A DNA stretch of 64,000 bases from Brumimicrobium sp035497735. Lineage in GTDB: Bacteria; Bacteroidota; Bacteroidia; Flavobacteriales_D; Crocinitomicaceae. Both the position numbers and the translations under genes were made by a program. The stretch spans positions 1 through 64,000 of the forward strand of contig DATJCX010000047.1 in NCBI GenBank assembly GCA_035497735.1, given 5' to 3'. Below, piece after piece: positions 35,811-45,223 of this stretch; the stretch's first letter is position 1, and each line of letters opens with the position of its first letter. The notes beneath the pieces were generated by a model. That model was not told where the DNA came from, searched no databases, and saw only the letters and a program-made list of their open reading frames with translations.

Positions 35811-38078
35811 ATGGTATTTGATATTGATATGATTAAAGCCGTATATGAGCGATACCCTGAGCGTATTGCTGCGGCAAGAAAAGTAGTAAACAAACCTCTA
35901 ACATTAGCAGAGAAAATTCTTTATGCACACTTATGGGAAGGTGCAGCGACAACTGAATACGAAAGAGGAAACTCGTATGTTGATTTCGCGCCAGACCGTG
36001 TAGCGATGCAGGATGCAACGGCTCAAATGGCTTTGCTACAGTTTATGCAAGCTGGAAAAGAAAAAGTAGCAGTTCCTTCAACCACGCATGCAGACCACTT
36101 GATTCAAGCTAAAGTTGGAGCAAATAAAGATTTGCAAGAAGCTTTAAACAAGTCTTCTGAGGTTTTTAACTTTTTAAGCTCTGTTTGTAACAAATACGGA
36201 ATTGGATTTTGGAAACCAGGTGCAGGTATTATTCACCAAGTGATTTTAGAAAATTATGCTTTCCCAGGAGGAATGATGATTGGTACAGACTCTCACACAG
36301 TGAATGCTGGTGGATTAGGAATGGTAGCAATTGGTGTTGGTGGAGCTGACGCGGTTGACGTGATGGCAGGAATGGCATGGGAATTAAAAATGCCGAAATT
36401 AATCGGTGTTAAATTAACAGGAAAATTAAGCGGTTGGGCTGCGCCGAAAGACGTTATTCTTAAAGTTGCTGGTATCTTAACTGTAAAAGGTGGTACTGGT
36501 GCTATTGTTGAATATTTTGGAGAAGGAGCTGAATCAATGTCAGCAACTGGTAAAGGTACAATTTGTAACATGGGGGCGGAGATTGGAGCTACAACTTCAA
36601 CTTTCGGATATGATGATTCAATGCGTCGTTACTTAGCAGCAACAGGTCGTCAAGAAGTTGTTGACTTAGCTGATAAAGTAGCAGAACACTTAACAGGTGA
36701 TGCTGAAGTTTATGCCAACCCAGATAAATACTTCGACCAAGTTATTGAAATTAACTTATCGGAATTAAGTCCACACTTAAACGGACCTTTTACTCCAGAT
36801 TTAGCGACTCCAGTTGCTGAATTTAGAGAAAAAGCAATCGCTAATGATTGGCCATTAGATATCGAGTGGGCTTTAATCGGTTCTTGTACAAACTCTTCGT
36901 ATGAGGATTTATCAAGAGCTGCTTCTATTGTTGACGATGCAGTTAGCAAAGGAGTTAAACCAAAAGCAATCTTAGGAATCAACCCAGGATCAGAGCAAGT
37001 ACGCTTTACAGCAGAACGTGATGGATTCATGGATACATTTAGAAAATTTGATTCAGCAAGAATCTTTACAAACGCTTGTGGTCCATGTATTGGACAGTGG
37101 GATAGAGAAGGAGCTGAGAAAGAAGAGAAAAACTCAATTATTCACTCTTTCAACCGTAACTTTGCGAAGCGTGCAGACGGTAACCCAAATACGCATGCAT
37201 TCGTAGCTTCTCCAGAAATGGTTGCAGCTGTAGCAATTGCAGGTCGTTTGGATTTCAACCCAATGACAGATACTTTATTGAATGAAAATGGTGAAGAAGT
37301 AAGATTAAGTGAGCCAACTGGTTCTGAATTACCTTCAAAAGGTTTCGCCGTTGAAGATAACGGATACCAAGCTCCAGCAGAAGACGGATCAACTGTTTCT
37401 GTTGAAGTAAGTACTGAGTCTCAACGTTTACAATTACTTGAGCCATTCGCTGCTTGGGACGGGAAGAACATTACAGGTGCTAAATTATTGATTAAAGCAC
37501 ACGGAAAATGTACAACTGACCATATCTCAATGGCTGGACCATGGTTGAGATACCGTGGACACTTAGACAATATTTCTAACAACATGTTAATCGGTGCTGT
37601 AAACGCATTCAATATGGAAACAAACTCAGTTAGAAACCAGTTGACAGGTGAAATGGGGGAAGTTCCAGCTGTACAACGTGCATACAAAGCTGCAGGAATT
37701 CCTACAATTGTAGTAGGTGACCATAACTACGGTGAAGGTTCATCTCGTGAGCATGCTGCGATGGAGCCTCGTCACTTAGGTGTTAGAGCTGTTATTGTTA
37801 AGTCGTTCGCTCGTATCCACGAAACAAACTTGAAGAAACAAGGAATGTTAGGATTGACATTTGACGTAGAAGCTGATTATGATAAAATTAGGGAAGATGA
37901 TACTTTCAACTTCACAGATTTAGATCAGATTGCGCCAGGTAAGCAATTGACTTTAGAGATTGTACATGCTGATGGTTCGAAAGAAGAAATCAAATTGAAT
38001 CACACATACAATGCTCAACAAATTGACTGGTTTGTTGCAGGAAGCGCATTAAATTTAATCGCTGCAAATGCAATTTAA
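35811..38078 (+). CDS. acn: Aconitate hydratase
   Basis: 755 residues, the size and domain order of the mitochondrial-type aconitases used by Bacteroidota. The [4Fe-4S] cluster is held by C359 (GSCTNSS), C423 and C426 (ACGPCIGQ). Substrate contacts lie in GTDSHTVNAGGLGMVAIGVG and in the C-terminal swivel domain GEGSSREHAAMEPRHLG. The enzyme interconverts citrate and isocitrate in the TCA cycle. It has its own promoter and a strong terminator, so it is probably a single-gene transcript. No regulatory RNA-binding extension is visible. Confidence 0.97.
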   Translation: MVFDIDMIKAVYERYPERIAAARKVVNKPLTLAEKILYAHLWEGAATTEYERGNSYVDFAPDRVAMQDATAQMALLQFMQAGKEKVAVPSTTHADHLIQAKVGANKDLQEALNKSSEVFNFLSSVCNKYGIGFWKPGAGIIHQVILENYAFPGGMMIGTDSHTVNAGGLGMVAIGVGGADAVDVMAGMAWELKMPKLIGVKLTGKLSGWAAPKDVILKVAGILTVKGGTGAIVEYFGEGAESMSATGKGTICNMGAEIGATTSTFGYDDSMRRYLAATGRQEVVDLADKVAEHLTGDAEVYANPDKYFDQVIEINLSELSPHLNGPFTPDLATPVAEFREKAIANDWPLDIEWALIGSCTNSSYEDLSRAASIVDDAVSKGVKPKAILGINPGSEQVRFTAERDGFMDTFRKFDSARIFTNACGPCIGQWDREGAEKEEKNSIIHSFNRNFAKRADGNPNTHAFVASPEMVAAVAIAGRLDFNPMTDTLLNENGEEVRLSEPTGSELPSKGFAVEDNGYQAPAEDGSTVSVEVSTESQRLQLLEPFAAWDGKNITGAKLLIKAHGKCTTDHISMAGPWLRYRGHLDNISNNMLIGAVNAFNMETNSVRNQLTGEMGEVPAVQRAYKAAGIPTIVVGDHNYGEGSSREHAAMEPRHLGVRAVIVKSFARIHETNLKKQGMLGLTFDVEADYDKIREDDTFNFTDLDQIAPGKQLTLEIVHADGSKEEIKLNHTYNAQQIDWFVAGSALNLIAANAI

Positions 38079-38100
38079 TTAGTTGAAATAATATATTGAG

Positions 38101-38130
38101 AAAGGGTTGCTAATTGGCAGCCCTTTTTTT
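38101..38130 (+). terminator. Intrinsic terminator of the aconitase gene
   Basis: Ten-base stem (38101-38110 with 38117-38126, one G-T pair), loop TAATTG, followed by a T run to 38130. It is 22 bases past the stop codon. Confidence 0.9.
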
Positions 38131-38246
38131 ATTCCCTTGACTTTTCAGTAAAACGATAAATAAAATCAAATTCTGTAATTGTTTGATTTTTTATTTGGAA
38201 GCTATTGAATTTTTTCCCTATCTTAATATAACCTAAATCAAATATA

Positions 38247-38945
38247 ATGGAAAATTTTCAAATTAATTCCACGATAAAAACGTGGGCGGAAGATGATAGA
38301 CCGCGCGAAAAACTATTGAATCTCGGAAGAGCTAATTTGTCTGATGCTGAGTTAGTAGCAATTGTTCTAGGCTCTGGAACTAGAAACAAGTCAGCAGTAG
38401 AATTGGCACAAGAAATCTTACAAACTTGCGGTAATAACCTGTATCAACTGGGTAAAATGAACTTATCTGAATTGACAAAGTTTAAAGGCGTAGGAGAAGC
38501 CAAAGCGGTGAATATTATGGCAGTGCTAGAACTCGGAAGGAGAAGAGCAGCAACTGAAGTACCTTTACCTCCAAAAATAAATCAAGCAGCAGAAGCATAT
38601 CGATTGATGAAGCCACATTTTCAAGACTTGGAACATGAAGAATTTAGAGTATTGGGTTTAACAAGAAGCAATAGATGGATTTCACATAAACTCATTTCTA
38701 AAGGTGGGCGAACAGGTACGGTGGCCGATGGTAAGTTGATTTTTAAAGAGCTCATCGATATGAAAGCTGCTGCTTGTCTTTTGTTTCACAATCATCCTTC
38801 CGGAAAATTAGAGCCAAGTCCAAGTGATATTTCATTGACTAGAAATCTAACGGAATTTGGAAAATTAATAGACCTTCCAGTGTTGGATCACATCATCGTT
38901 GCAGATACTGGCTTTTATAGCTTTGCGGAACATGGAAAAATTTAA
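38247..38945 (+). CDS. radC: RadC / JAB1-MPN domain protein
   Basis: 232 residues: an N-terminal helix-hairpin-helix region (LTKFKGVGEAKAVNIMAVLE) and a C-terminal JAMM metalloprotease-like domain with LFHNHPSGKLEPSPSD, giving H181, H183 and D194 as metal ligands. Despite the name, RadC is not a proven repair protein. Its JAMM fold suggests a hydrolase, and members are often found on mobile elements, but this one is full length and in a housekeeping setting. It is transcribed separately from nrnA, 157 bases upstream. Confidence 0.93.
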   Translation: MENFQINSTIKTWAEDDRPREKLLNLGRANLSDAELVAIVLGSGTRNKSAVELAQEILQTCGNNLYQLGKMNLSELTKFKGVGEAKAVNIMAVLELGRRRAATEVPLPPKINQAAEAYRLMKPHFQDLEHEEFRVLGLTRSNRWISHKLISKGGRTGTVADGKLIFKELIDMKAAACLLFHNHPSGKLEPSPSDISLTRNLTEFGKLIDLPVLDHIIVADTGFYSFAEHGKI

Positions 38946-39102
38946 CTAAGCTCAGACATTTTTCTAAATAATTAAGTCAAAACAATGGCCAAATGGTTTT
39001 TAGTTGAATAAATTCGGACTTCTTCTACCTGCTTTGGGAATCATTATTCCTAAAAAAGTAGTAGCTTTACGTTCTTATTAAAAAGTTAAGTTAAACAGTT
39101 AT

Positions 39103-40113
39103 ATGTCAGTATTTACACAAGAGAAGATAGCCTTAGTTAAAGAAGAAATTTCTAAATCAAAGTCTGCAGTAATCGTAGCACATCGATCTCCAGATGGTGA
39201 TTCGGTTGGAAGTTCGGTAGGATTGTATCATTATCTTAAGAAAAAAGGTTTAAATGTCACCATTTGTCATCCTGATCCAGCTCCATATATTTTTGATTGG
39301 ATGCTAGGAGTGGAAACGATTTTGAATGCTGAAGAAAATGAGACAGAGGTGCTTAATTTAATCGCTTCTACGGATCTGCTATTTTGTTTGGACTTTAATA
39401 CCATGTCAAGAGCAGGTAGGTTAGCAGAGGCCCTATTAGATTCAAAAGCGAAGAAAATTATGATCGACCACCACATACATCCAAGTGATGAGTTTGATTA
39501 TGTTTTTTCAGACACTTCTTCTTGCGCAACTGCACAATTGATTGTTGACTTTGTTTCAGCAATGGATGATGAAGATTTACTAGATAAAACGATAGGCGAG
39601 GCGCTTTACTGTGGAATAATGACTGATAGTGGTTCTTTCCGCTTTCCGAGTGTGACACCACATACGCATACTGTGGTTGCACTTTTGATGGAGAAAGGAT
39701 TAAAGCCTTATATAGTACATGAATCTGTTTTTGATACCAATACCTTTGATAAGTTAAGACTACATAGTTTTGCTATTAATGAGCAAACGGAGATTATAGA
39801 CGAGTATCATACCGCCATTATTCATTTGAATGCGAATGATTTAAAAAACTTCAATTATGTGAAAGGTGACACAGAAGGATTGGTAAATATGGGACTTTCT
39901 ATCTATGGAATTAGAAAATCAATCTTTTTAAAGGAAAGTGATGGAATAATTAAGATTTCTTTCCGTTCTAAAGGAGAAGATAATCCTGTAAATGTGATGG
40001 CTAACACTTATTTCCAAGGTGGTGGTCATGCCAATGCAGCAGGTGGGAAATGGGACGGAACAATGGAAGAGGCCATCGCTGAAGTTAAAAGAGTTTTACC
40101 AGAATTTAGTTAA
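39103..40113 (+). CDS. nrnA: NrnA-type DHH phosphoesterase (nanoRNase / pAp phosphatase)
   Basis: 336 residues. The DHH domain has AHRSPDGDSVGS near residue 27 and the signature MIDHHIHPSD, then a DHHA1 domain ending in GGGHANAAGGKWDG, the substrate-binding motif. NrnA degrades two- to five-base RNA fragments and, in many species, dephosphorylates 3'-phosphoadenosine 5'-phosphate. It is followed after one base by the GldI-like gene, then the double FKBP gene, forming an operon whose order is familiar from flavobacteria. Confidence 0.93.
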   Translation: MSVFTQEKIALVKEEISKSKSAVIVAHRSPDGDSVGSSVGLYHYLKKKGLNVTICHPDPAPYIFDWMLGVETILNAEENETEVLNLIASTDLLFCLDFNTMSRAGRLAEALLDSKAKKIMIDHHIHPSDEFDYVFSDTSSCATAQLIVDFVSAMDDEDLLDKTIGEALYCGIMTDSGSFRFPSVTPHTHTVVALLMEKGLKPYIVHESVFDTNTFDKLRLHSFAINEQTEIIDEYHTAIIHLNANDLKNFNYVKGDTEGLVNMGLSIYGIRKSIFLKESDGIIKISFRSKGEDNPVNVMANTYFQGGGHANAAGGKWDGTMEEAIAEVKRVLPEFS

Positions 40114-40114
40114 A

Positions 40115-40639
40115 ATGAAGAGTTTAGCAGTATTTATTGTATGTTTTCTAGGACTTTTTCTCGTTTCTTGTGAAAATGGAAGCAAGAAAGAGGAAGTGAA
40201 ACCACAATGGACCAAAGAACAATCAACCAACTTGAATCGTTCTTTTGCGCGTGAAGAGGAAATCCGAATTAAGCTCTATCTAAACCAAAGAGAAAATTGG
40301 GATGTGAAGGAGACAGGTTCCGGTTTACGCTATTGGATTTATGAAGATAAAGAAGGTGAAGTTGTAAAATCTTACGATCTAGTAGATGTGAGATTTGAAA
40401 TAAAATTATTGACAGATTCGTTATTGTATAAGACAGAAGTCGGAGAAATAAGTACTTTTAAGGTAGATAAATCGGATATTGAGTCTGGAGTAATGGAAGG
40501 AATCAAATATATGTCTGAAGGAGATAAAGCAAAAATGATTATACCAAGTCACTTAGGACATGGATTGTTAGGAGATTTCCAAAATATTCCACCTTTAGAA
40601 GTTTTGGTTGTAGATTTAGAATTAGTAAAAATTCATTAA
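40115..40639 (+). CDS. gldI: FKBP-type peptidyl-prolyl isomerase lipoprotein, GldI-like
   Basis: 174 residues from the ATG at 40115, which starts a lipoprotein signal (MKSLAVFIVCFLGLFLVSC, lipobox Cys19); a longer frame antisense to nothing but overlapping nrnA is not supported. One FKBP domain follows (VEGIKYMSEGDKAKMIIPSH-like segment, here MEGIKYMSEGDKAKM, and HGLLGDFQNIPPLEV). GldI is a lipoprotein isomerase needed for gliding in Flavobacterium johnsoniae, probably for folding of envelope parts. The position behind nrnA supports the GldI assignment. No other gliding gene is present here, so actual motility is unproven. Confidence 0.78.
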   Translation: MKSLAVFIVCFLGLFLVSCENGSKKEEVKPQWTKEQSTNLNRSFAREEEIRIKLYLNQRENWDVKETGSGLRYWIYEDKEGEVVKSYDLVDVRFEIKLLTDSLLYKTEVGEISTFKVDKSDIESGVMEGIKYMSEGDKAKMIIPSHLGHGLLGDFQNIPPLEVLVVDLELVKIH

Positions 40640-40640
40640 A

Positions 40641-41540
40641 ATGAAGTTGAGATATTTAAGTGTATTTGCATTGGTGTTGTTGATTTCTTCTTGTAATCTT
40701 CAAGGAGTAAAAAAAACAGATGCTAATGAAGTAGATTCCATGATTGAAGAAATGATGGACTATAATAATCAAGGTGACAAGAAGGATAGTTCTAAAAACG
40801 CTGATGAATCTGCAAAAGATAAAATCATCGAAGAAGCTAGTGACACTTTAAGGTTGGACAATGGAATTGTTATCACCTATTTCAAAAAAGGAACAGGTTC
40901 AAAACTTAAAAAAGGTGATTTAGTTAAGATAGATTACCGAATGAAACTTGAAGACGGCAAGGTTTACGATGGAAATCATGCTGTTAAAAAACCATTTGTT
41001 CCATTTTTAGTAGGCTGGAATCAACAAACTTCTGGTTGGGATATTGCTTTAAAAGAGTTGCGAATTGGAGATGATGTAGATATTTTATTACCTGCAAAAT
41101 ACGCACGCGGAGAAGCAGGAATTCCTGGTTTAGTTCCACCAAATTCAGACAATACACTCTCTATTCGAATTATAGATAAATATCAACCTATAAAAGAAGG
41201 AGATGGTATTCAAATTTATAAATACGATGAAAAAAGAAATCCTGGAGACTCAATTGGCTTTGAAGATGAAGTTTACTTGAATTACTGGGTGAGTTCTGAA
41301 TCGAATCCACGCTACGACAACAGTTACCAAAGAGGTGAAACCTTTAAGATGGTAATGGGTGATGGAAACGTTGTTCCGGGTTTGTATAAAGCGCTTTATT
41401 ACGGTAGAGAAGGAGATAGGCTTATGATTAAAATTCCAGCAAAAGAAGCTTATGGAAAAAAAGGCTTACACGATTTAGTGAAGCCTAATGAAGATGTTTT
41501 TTATGATATTCAGATTGCTAAAGTGATAAAGAAAAAGTAA
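40641..41540 (+). CDS. Lipoprotein with two tandem FKBP domains
   Basis: 299 residues with a lipoprotein signal (ALVLLISSC). Residues about 75-190 form one FKBP domain (VKIDYRMKLEDGKVYDGNHA, GWDIALKELRIGDDVDILLP, YARGEAGIPGLVPP) and 195-298 a second (VYLNYWVSSESNPRYDNSYQ, VVPGLYKALYYGREGDRLMI, EAYGKKGLHDLVKP). Both keep the Tyr/Asp and aromatic positions that line the isomerase pocket, though the second has Tyr for the usual Trp. It should act as a prolyl isomerase or chaperone in the periplasm. It starts one base after the gldI-like stop, in the same operon. Confidence 0.88.
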   Translation: MKLRYLSVFALVLLISSCNLQGVKKTDANEVDSMIEEMMDYNNQGDKKDSSKNADESAKDKIIEEASDTLRLDNGIVITYFKKGTGSKLKKGDLVKIDYRMKLEDGKVYDGNHAVKKPFVPFLVGWNQQTSGWDIALKELRIGDDVDILLPAKYARGEAGIPGLVPPNSDNTLSIRIIDKYQPIKEGDGIQIYKYDEKRNPGDSIGFEDEVYLNYWVSSESNPRYDNSYQRGETFKMVMGDGNVVPGLYKALYYGREGDRLMIKIPAKEAYGKKGLHDLVKPNEDVFYDIQIAKVIKKK

Positions 41541-41560
41541 GTAATTAAATTACTTAGATG

Positions 41561-41911
41561 TTAATCTAAGTGCATAAAATCTTTCTTCTTCAATAATTGC
41601 TCTGTTGTTTCGCGATACTTTGGATCGTCAACGCAACAATCAACAGGACAAACAGCAGCACATTGTGGTTCGTCATGGAAACCTTCACATTCAGTACATT
41701 TATCAGGAACGATGTAGTAAACGTCCATATCAATAGCTTCCTGCATTTGATCAGCGTCAACTTCCTTCCCGTCTAGCGTAGTAATAATTCCCTTTAAAGA
41801 AGTACCCTCGCTCCAGTTCCAGTCTGCTGCTCCTTCATAAATTGCGTTATTCGGACATTCAGGCTCACATGCTCCACAGTTAATACACTCATCCGTAATA
41901 ATTATTGCCAT
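41561..41911 (-). CDS. 2[4Fe-4S] ferredoxin
   Basis: 116 residues. The first cluster motif is CINCGACEPECPN; the second is CTECEGFHDEPQCAAVCPVD with an eight-residue insert between its second and third cysteines. This insertion and the extra residues between the two motifs (NWSEGTSLKGIITT) mark the Alvin-type (YfhL/Allochromatium) ferredoxins, which have very low-potential clusters. The protein is a soluble electron carrier; the partner is unknown. It is divergent from the LuxC-type reductase and has a -7 element on its own strand. Confidence 0.93.
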   Translation of the reverse strand: MAIIITDECINCGACEPECPNNAIYEGAADWNWSEGTSLKGIITTLDGKEVDADQMQEAIDMDVYYIVPDKCTECEGFHDEPQCAAVCPVDCCVDDPKYRETTEQLLKKKDFMHLD

Positions 41912-41945
41912 TTTGCTACTTTTTTATGGTTTCTTATTATTTTTG

Positions 41946-41953
41946 CAAAGATA
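41946..41953 (-). promoter_or_regulatory. Candidate -7 element of the ferredoxin gene
   Basis: Minus strand TATCTTTG, an exact match to TAnnTTTG, 34 bases before the ATG. No TTG at 19-20 bases upstream. Confidence 0.5.
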
Positions 41954-42004
41954 GCAAACCTTTTGCTAAGAGCTTGAATTATTTTGACAGATATTTATCA
42001 TAGA

Positions 42005-43051
42005 ATGGATTTGAATAGAGAAAAAACGATAAAAACATTTAGTGTTTTAGGAGATAGTATGAAGAAATGGGGAACAAAAGCAGAGATTGAAGCTTTTAAC
42101 CCGTTTGTAGCTGGAGATTTTTATGATAAAATGGAAGCAACTATTGTAAGTGCAAAAGCTTATAATGGTTGGTTTACTGAAGAAACTGTAAGAGAAAGTT
42201 TTTTTAATTTTGGAAATGTGTTGACCGAGGAGAATTTAACAAACTGGTTAAATACCTACCCCGTTACGCAAAACTCGAAAAATGTTGGACTAATTCTAGC
42301 AGGAAATATTCCTTTAGTTGGCTTTCACGACATTCTTTCGACGATCTTTTCAGGACACAAGGCGAGAATTAAACTGTCCAGCGACGATAAAAGAACGATT
42401 CCTTTATTACTAGACATTGTGGTTGCACTTCAACCTGAACTAAAAGAACAATTTGAGATTGTTGAAAGATTGACTGATATTGATGCGGTAATTGCAACGG
42501 GAAGCGACAATACTTCTAGATATTTCGAAAAGTACTTTGGCCATTTGCCTAATATCATCCGTAAAAATAGAACATCAGTTGCTGTAATTAAAGGAGATGA
42601 AACAAAAGAGGAGTTAACAGCTTTAGGTAAAGATATCTTTTCCTACTTTGGAATGGGCTGTAGAAACGTTTCTCATTTGATTTTACCAAAAGATTTCGAT
42701 TTAAATGATTTTTTTGGAGCTATAGTAGGCTATTCAGAAGTGATAAATCACCATAAATATGCGAATAACTACGATTATTACAAAGCGATTTACCTAATGA
42801 ATCAAAAAGTAATTATCGAAAATGGTTTTCTAATTACACGAGAAACAAAAGATTTATTTGCACCAGTAGCAATGTTACACTATCATTTCTACGAAACGGA
42901 ACAAGAACTTCAGGAATACTTGGATTTACACAAAGAAAAAATACAAGTTGTTGTAGGTAAGGATTATGAAGCATTTGGAAATACACAATGTCCAAAACTA
43001 GATGATTACGCAGACAATATAGATACTATGGCTTTTTTAACGGAACTATAG
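42005..43051 (+). CDS. Acyl-CoA reductase, LuxC family
   Basis: 348 residues from the ATG at 42005 (MDLNREKTIKTF); the frame extends seven codons up to a TTG. The fold is that of aldehyde dehydrogenases: GLILAGNIPLVGFHDILSTI near residue 95 (cofactor region), VIATGSDNTSRYFEKYFG, and FSYFGMGCRNVSHLILPKDF with the probable catalytic Cys. LuxC enzymes reduce fatty acyl groups to aldehydes with NADPH; in luminous bacteria this feeds luciferase. No luxA, B, D or E is present, so the role here is more likely lipid metabolism. It is divergent from the ferredoxin gene. Confidence 0.85.
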   Translation: MDLNREKTIKTFSVLGDSMKKWGTKAEIEAFNPFVAGDFYDKMEATIVSAKAYNGWFTEETVRESFFNFGNVLTEENLTNWLNTYPVTQNSKNVGLILAGNIPLVGFHDILSTIFSGHKARIKLSSDDKRTIPLLLDIVVALQPELKEQFEIVERLTDIDAVIATGSDNTSRYFEKYFGHLPNIIRKNRTSVAVIKGDETKEELTALGKDIFSYFGMGCRNVSHLILPKDFDLNDFFGAIVGYSEVINHHKYANNYDYYKAIYLMNQKVIIENGFLITRETKDLFAPVAMLHYHFYETEQELQEYLDLHKEKIQVVVGKDYEAFGNTQCPKLDDYADNIDTMAFLTEL

Positions 43052-43105
43052 TCTTTAAGTAAATCGAATTATAGAAGTTCCTATCAGTTCTCTTAACAAA
43101 AGCCT

Positions 43106-43113
43106 TATCTTTG
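43106..43113 (+). promoter_or_regulatory. Candidate -7 element of argS
   Basis: TATCTTTG, an exact match to TAnnTTTG, giving a leader of about 70-75 bases before the argS GTG. No -33 TTG at 19-20 bases. I see no T-box-like structure in the leader. Confidence 0.45.
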
Positions 43114-43190
43114 CAAACGATTAAGGTCTATATGAGAAGTGTACCGAGGAATGATACTTTATATAGATAAAATTTTAACTTTTAATAAGC

Positions 43191-45095
43191 GTGGAAAATA
43201 AAATTAAAGATTTAATACTAGCCAATAGTGAAGAGTTATTTGGATTGAAAATTGATGAAAAATTAGTTCAATTTCAAAAAACGAGAAAGGATGTTGAGGG
43301 AGATATCACATTGGTTGTTTTTCCATTTGTAAAAATGTTAAAATTATCTCCTATTGTTGTGGGTGAAAAACTCGGAGAGTTCTTAAAAAAGCATATTTCT
43401 ACAGTTGAAAGCTTTGAAGTGGTAAGTGGCTTCCTTAACCTTTCTTTAACGAAAGATTATTGGAAAGACATTCTTACAAATATTATGCAGGACGAAACTT
43501 TTGGTATGGTTAAAGAATCTTCTGGTAAGACATATATGGTAGAGTACTCTTCACCAAATACAAACAAACCATTGCATCTTGGACACATGCGTAATATCTT
43601 CTTGGGATATTCTGTCGCTGAGATTCTAAAAGCGAATGGGCACGAAGTAGTGAAAACACAAATTGTAAACGATAGAGGTATTCATGTTTGTAAAAGTATG
43701 ATTGCTTGGCAACAATATGCGCCTAAGGATGCTAATGGTAATAGAGAAACTCCGCTAACAGCAGGAGTGAAAGGAGATCATTTCGTAGGAAAATACTATG
43801 TTGAGTTTGACAAGCAGGTAACAGCTCAAGGTTTAGCTTTAGCAACGCAATGGAAAGACGGAGACTATTCAGATGCAAACATCTCTGAAGAAGCCAAAGA
43901 TAAATTACCAGGAATGTTCACTGCTTTAGCAGATGCGACAGATGAAAAATCAAAAATTAGTTTAGAAAGAAAAATCGCTGCTTATGCAATACCATTTACT
44001 GATTTAACAGAAGGTGCAAAAGAAATGCTTTTAAAATGGGAGCAAAGAGAGCCATCTGTTATCGAATTATGGGAAACAATGAACGGTTGGGTATATAGTG
44101 GCTTTGAAGAAACTTACAAACGTATGGAGGTGGGATTCGATAAGAACTATTATGAATCAGATACTTACCTGTTAGGAAAAGATGTTGTCGAAGAGGGGTT
44201 AACAAAAGGAGTTTTCTACAGAAAAGACGACGGTTCTGTTTGGGTTGACCTAACGGATGAAGGGCTAGATGAAAAATTGGTGCTTCGTGGTGATGGAACA
44301 GCAGTTTACATAACGCAAGATATCGGAACAGCTATCCAAAGATTTAGAGATTATCCAAAACTAAATGGAATTATTTATACGGTAGGGAATGAACAAGATT
44401 ATCACTTCCAAGTATTGTTTTTAATTCTAAAGAAACTAGGATATGAGTTTGCTGACAATTGTTACCACTTATCTTATGGAATGGTAGATTTACCAGATGG
44501 TAAAATGAAGTCCAGAGAGGGCAGAGTAGTGGATGCAGACGACCTTATGGCAGAAGTCATACAAATGGCTAAAGAATCAACCCAAGAGCGTGGCTATTTA
44601 GATAGTATGACAGAAGCTGAAAAAGACAATTTATACGAAACGATTGGTATGGGAGGAGTGAAATACTTCATTCTTAAAGTTGATCCTAAAAAACGTATGA
44701 CTTTTAATCCTGATGAATCTATAGAGTTGAATGGGAATACTGGAGCATTTATTCAGTATGCGTATGCAAGAATTCAATCATTGCTGTCTAAGGTTGAATT
44801 TCCTGCAACAAGTGCAGATATTAAAATCAATACCGATGAAAAAGAATTGATTAAGATATTAAACGATTATCCTTCTATTATTCAAGAAGCAGGAAAGAAT
44901 TTTAGCCCAGCAGTTGTTGTCAATTATACTTACGAGTTAGTAAAAGAATATAATTCATTCTACCAGTCGAATAGTATTATGAATGAAAACGATGAAGGAT
45001 TGAGAAATGCTAGAATTTTAATTAGTAAAAAAGTAGGTGAGGTTATTAAGCTCTCAATGAAATTGATCGGCGCTCACGTTCCTAATAGAATGTAA
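43191..45095 (+). CDS. argS: Arginyl-tRNA synthetase
   Basis: 634 residues from a GTG at 43191; no ATG is better placed. It has the N-terminal tRNA-recognition domain, the class I motif HLGH at 129-132, the KMSKS-type loop reading KMKSR from residue 438, and the C-terminal anticodon-binding helical domain with GAFIQYAYARIQSL. It charges tRNA-Arg, and length and motif order are normal. The gene is followed by the 1.26 kb small-RNA array; the first small-RNA unit begins about 115 bases after the stop, and its hairpin could also end argS transcripts. Confidence 0.97.
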   Translation: MENKIKDLILANSEELFGLKIDEKLVQFQKTRKDVEGDITLVVFPFVKMLKLSPIVVGEKLGEFLKKHISTVESFEVVSGFLNLSLTKDYWKDILTNIMQDETFGMVKESSGKTYMVEYSSPNTNKPLHLGHMRNIFLGYSVAEILKANGHEVVKTQIVNDRGIHVCKSMIAWQQYAPKDANGNRETPLTAGVKGDHFVGKYYVEFDKQVTAQGLALATQWKDGDYSDANISEEAKDKLPGMFTALADATDEKSKISLERKIAAYAIPFTDLTEGAKEMLLKWEQREPSVIELWETMNGWVYSGFEETYKRMEVGFDKNYYESDTYLLGKDVVEEGLTKGVFYRKDDGSVWVDLTDEGLDEKLVLRGDGTAVYITQDIGTAIQRFRDYPKLNGIIYTVGNEQDYHFQVLFLILKKLGYEFADNCYHLSYGMVDLPDGKMKSREGRVVDADDLMAEVIQMAKESTQERGYLDSMTEAEKDNLYETIGMGGVKYFILKVDPKKRMTFNPDESIELNGNTGAFIQYAYARIQSLLSKVEFPATSADIKINTDEKELIKILNDYPSIIQEAGKNFSPAVVVNYTYELVKEYNSFYQSNSIMNENDEGLRNARILISKKVGEVIKLSMKLIGAHVPNRM

Positions 45096-45211
45096 AAATA
45101 GAATTTAGGATAATTTATCTTAAATAATTGTGTTTATCGAGTAAAATAGCACTTTGGTCTAATAAAAGCAAAAAATACAACATGAATGCTAGCCTATTAA
45201 ATAATATAGGA

Positions 45212-45219
45212 TACTTTTG
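45212..45219 (+). promoter_or_regulatory. -7 element of small-RNA copy 1
   Basis: TACTTTTG, an exact match to TAnnTTTG, five bases before the AGT run. Unlike copies 2-4 there is no AGGGTTTACCCT palindrome upstream and no TTG at 19-20 bases. A short inverted repeat (CCTAT...ATAGG, 45193-45210) lies just before it. Confidence 0.5.
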
Positions 45220-45223
45220 TCCT

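Noticed and set aside
37421..37687. Minus-strand frames within aconitase
   Set aside because: Aconitase is intact across this stretch; the antisense frames have no recognisable domain.
38946..39102. Small gene between radC and nrnA
   Set aside because: The only ATG frame is eight codons; no conserved signal is visible.
41984..43051. Part of a bioluminescence (lux) operon
   Set aside because: Only a LuxC-type reductase is present; no luciferase, LuxD or LuxE gene nearby.
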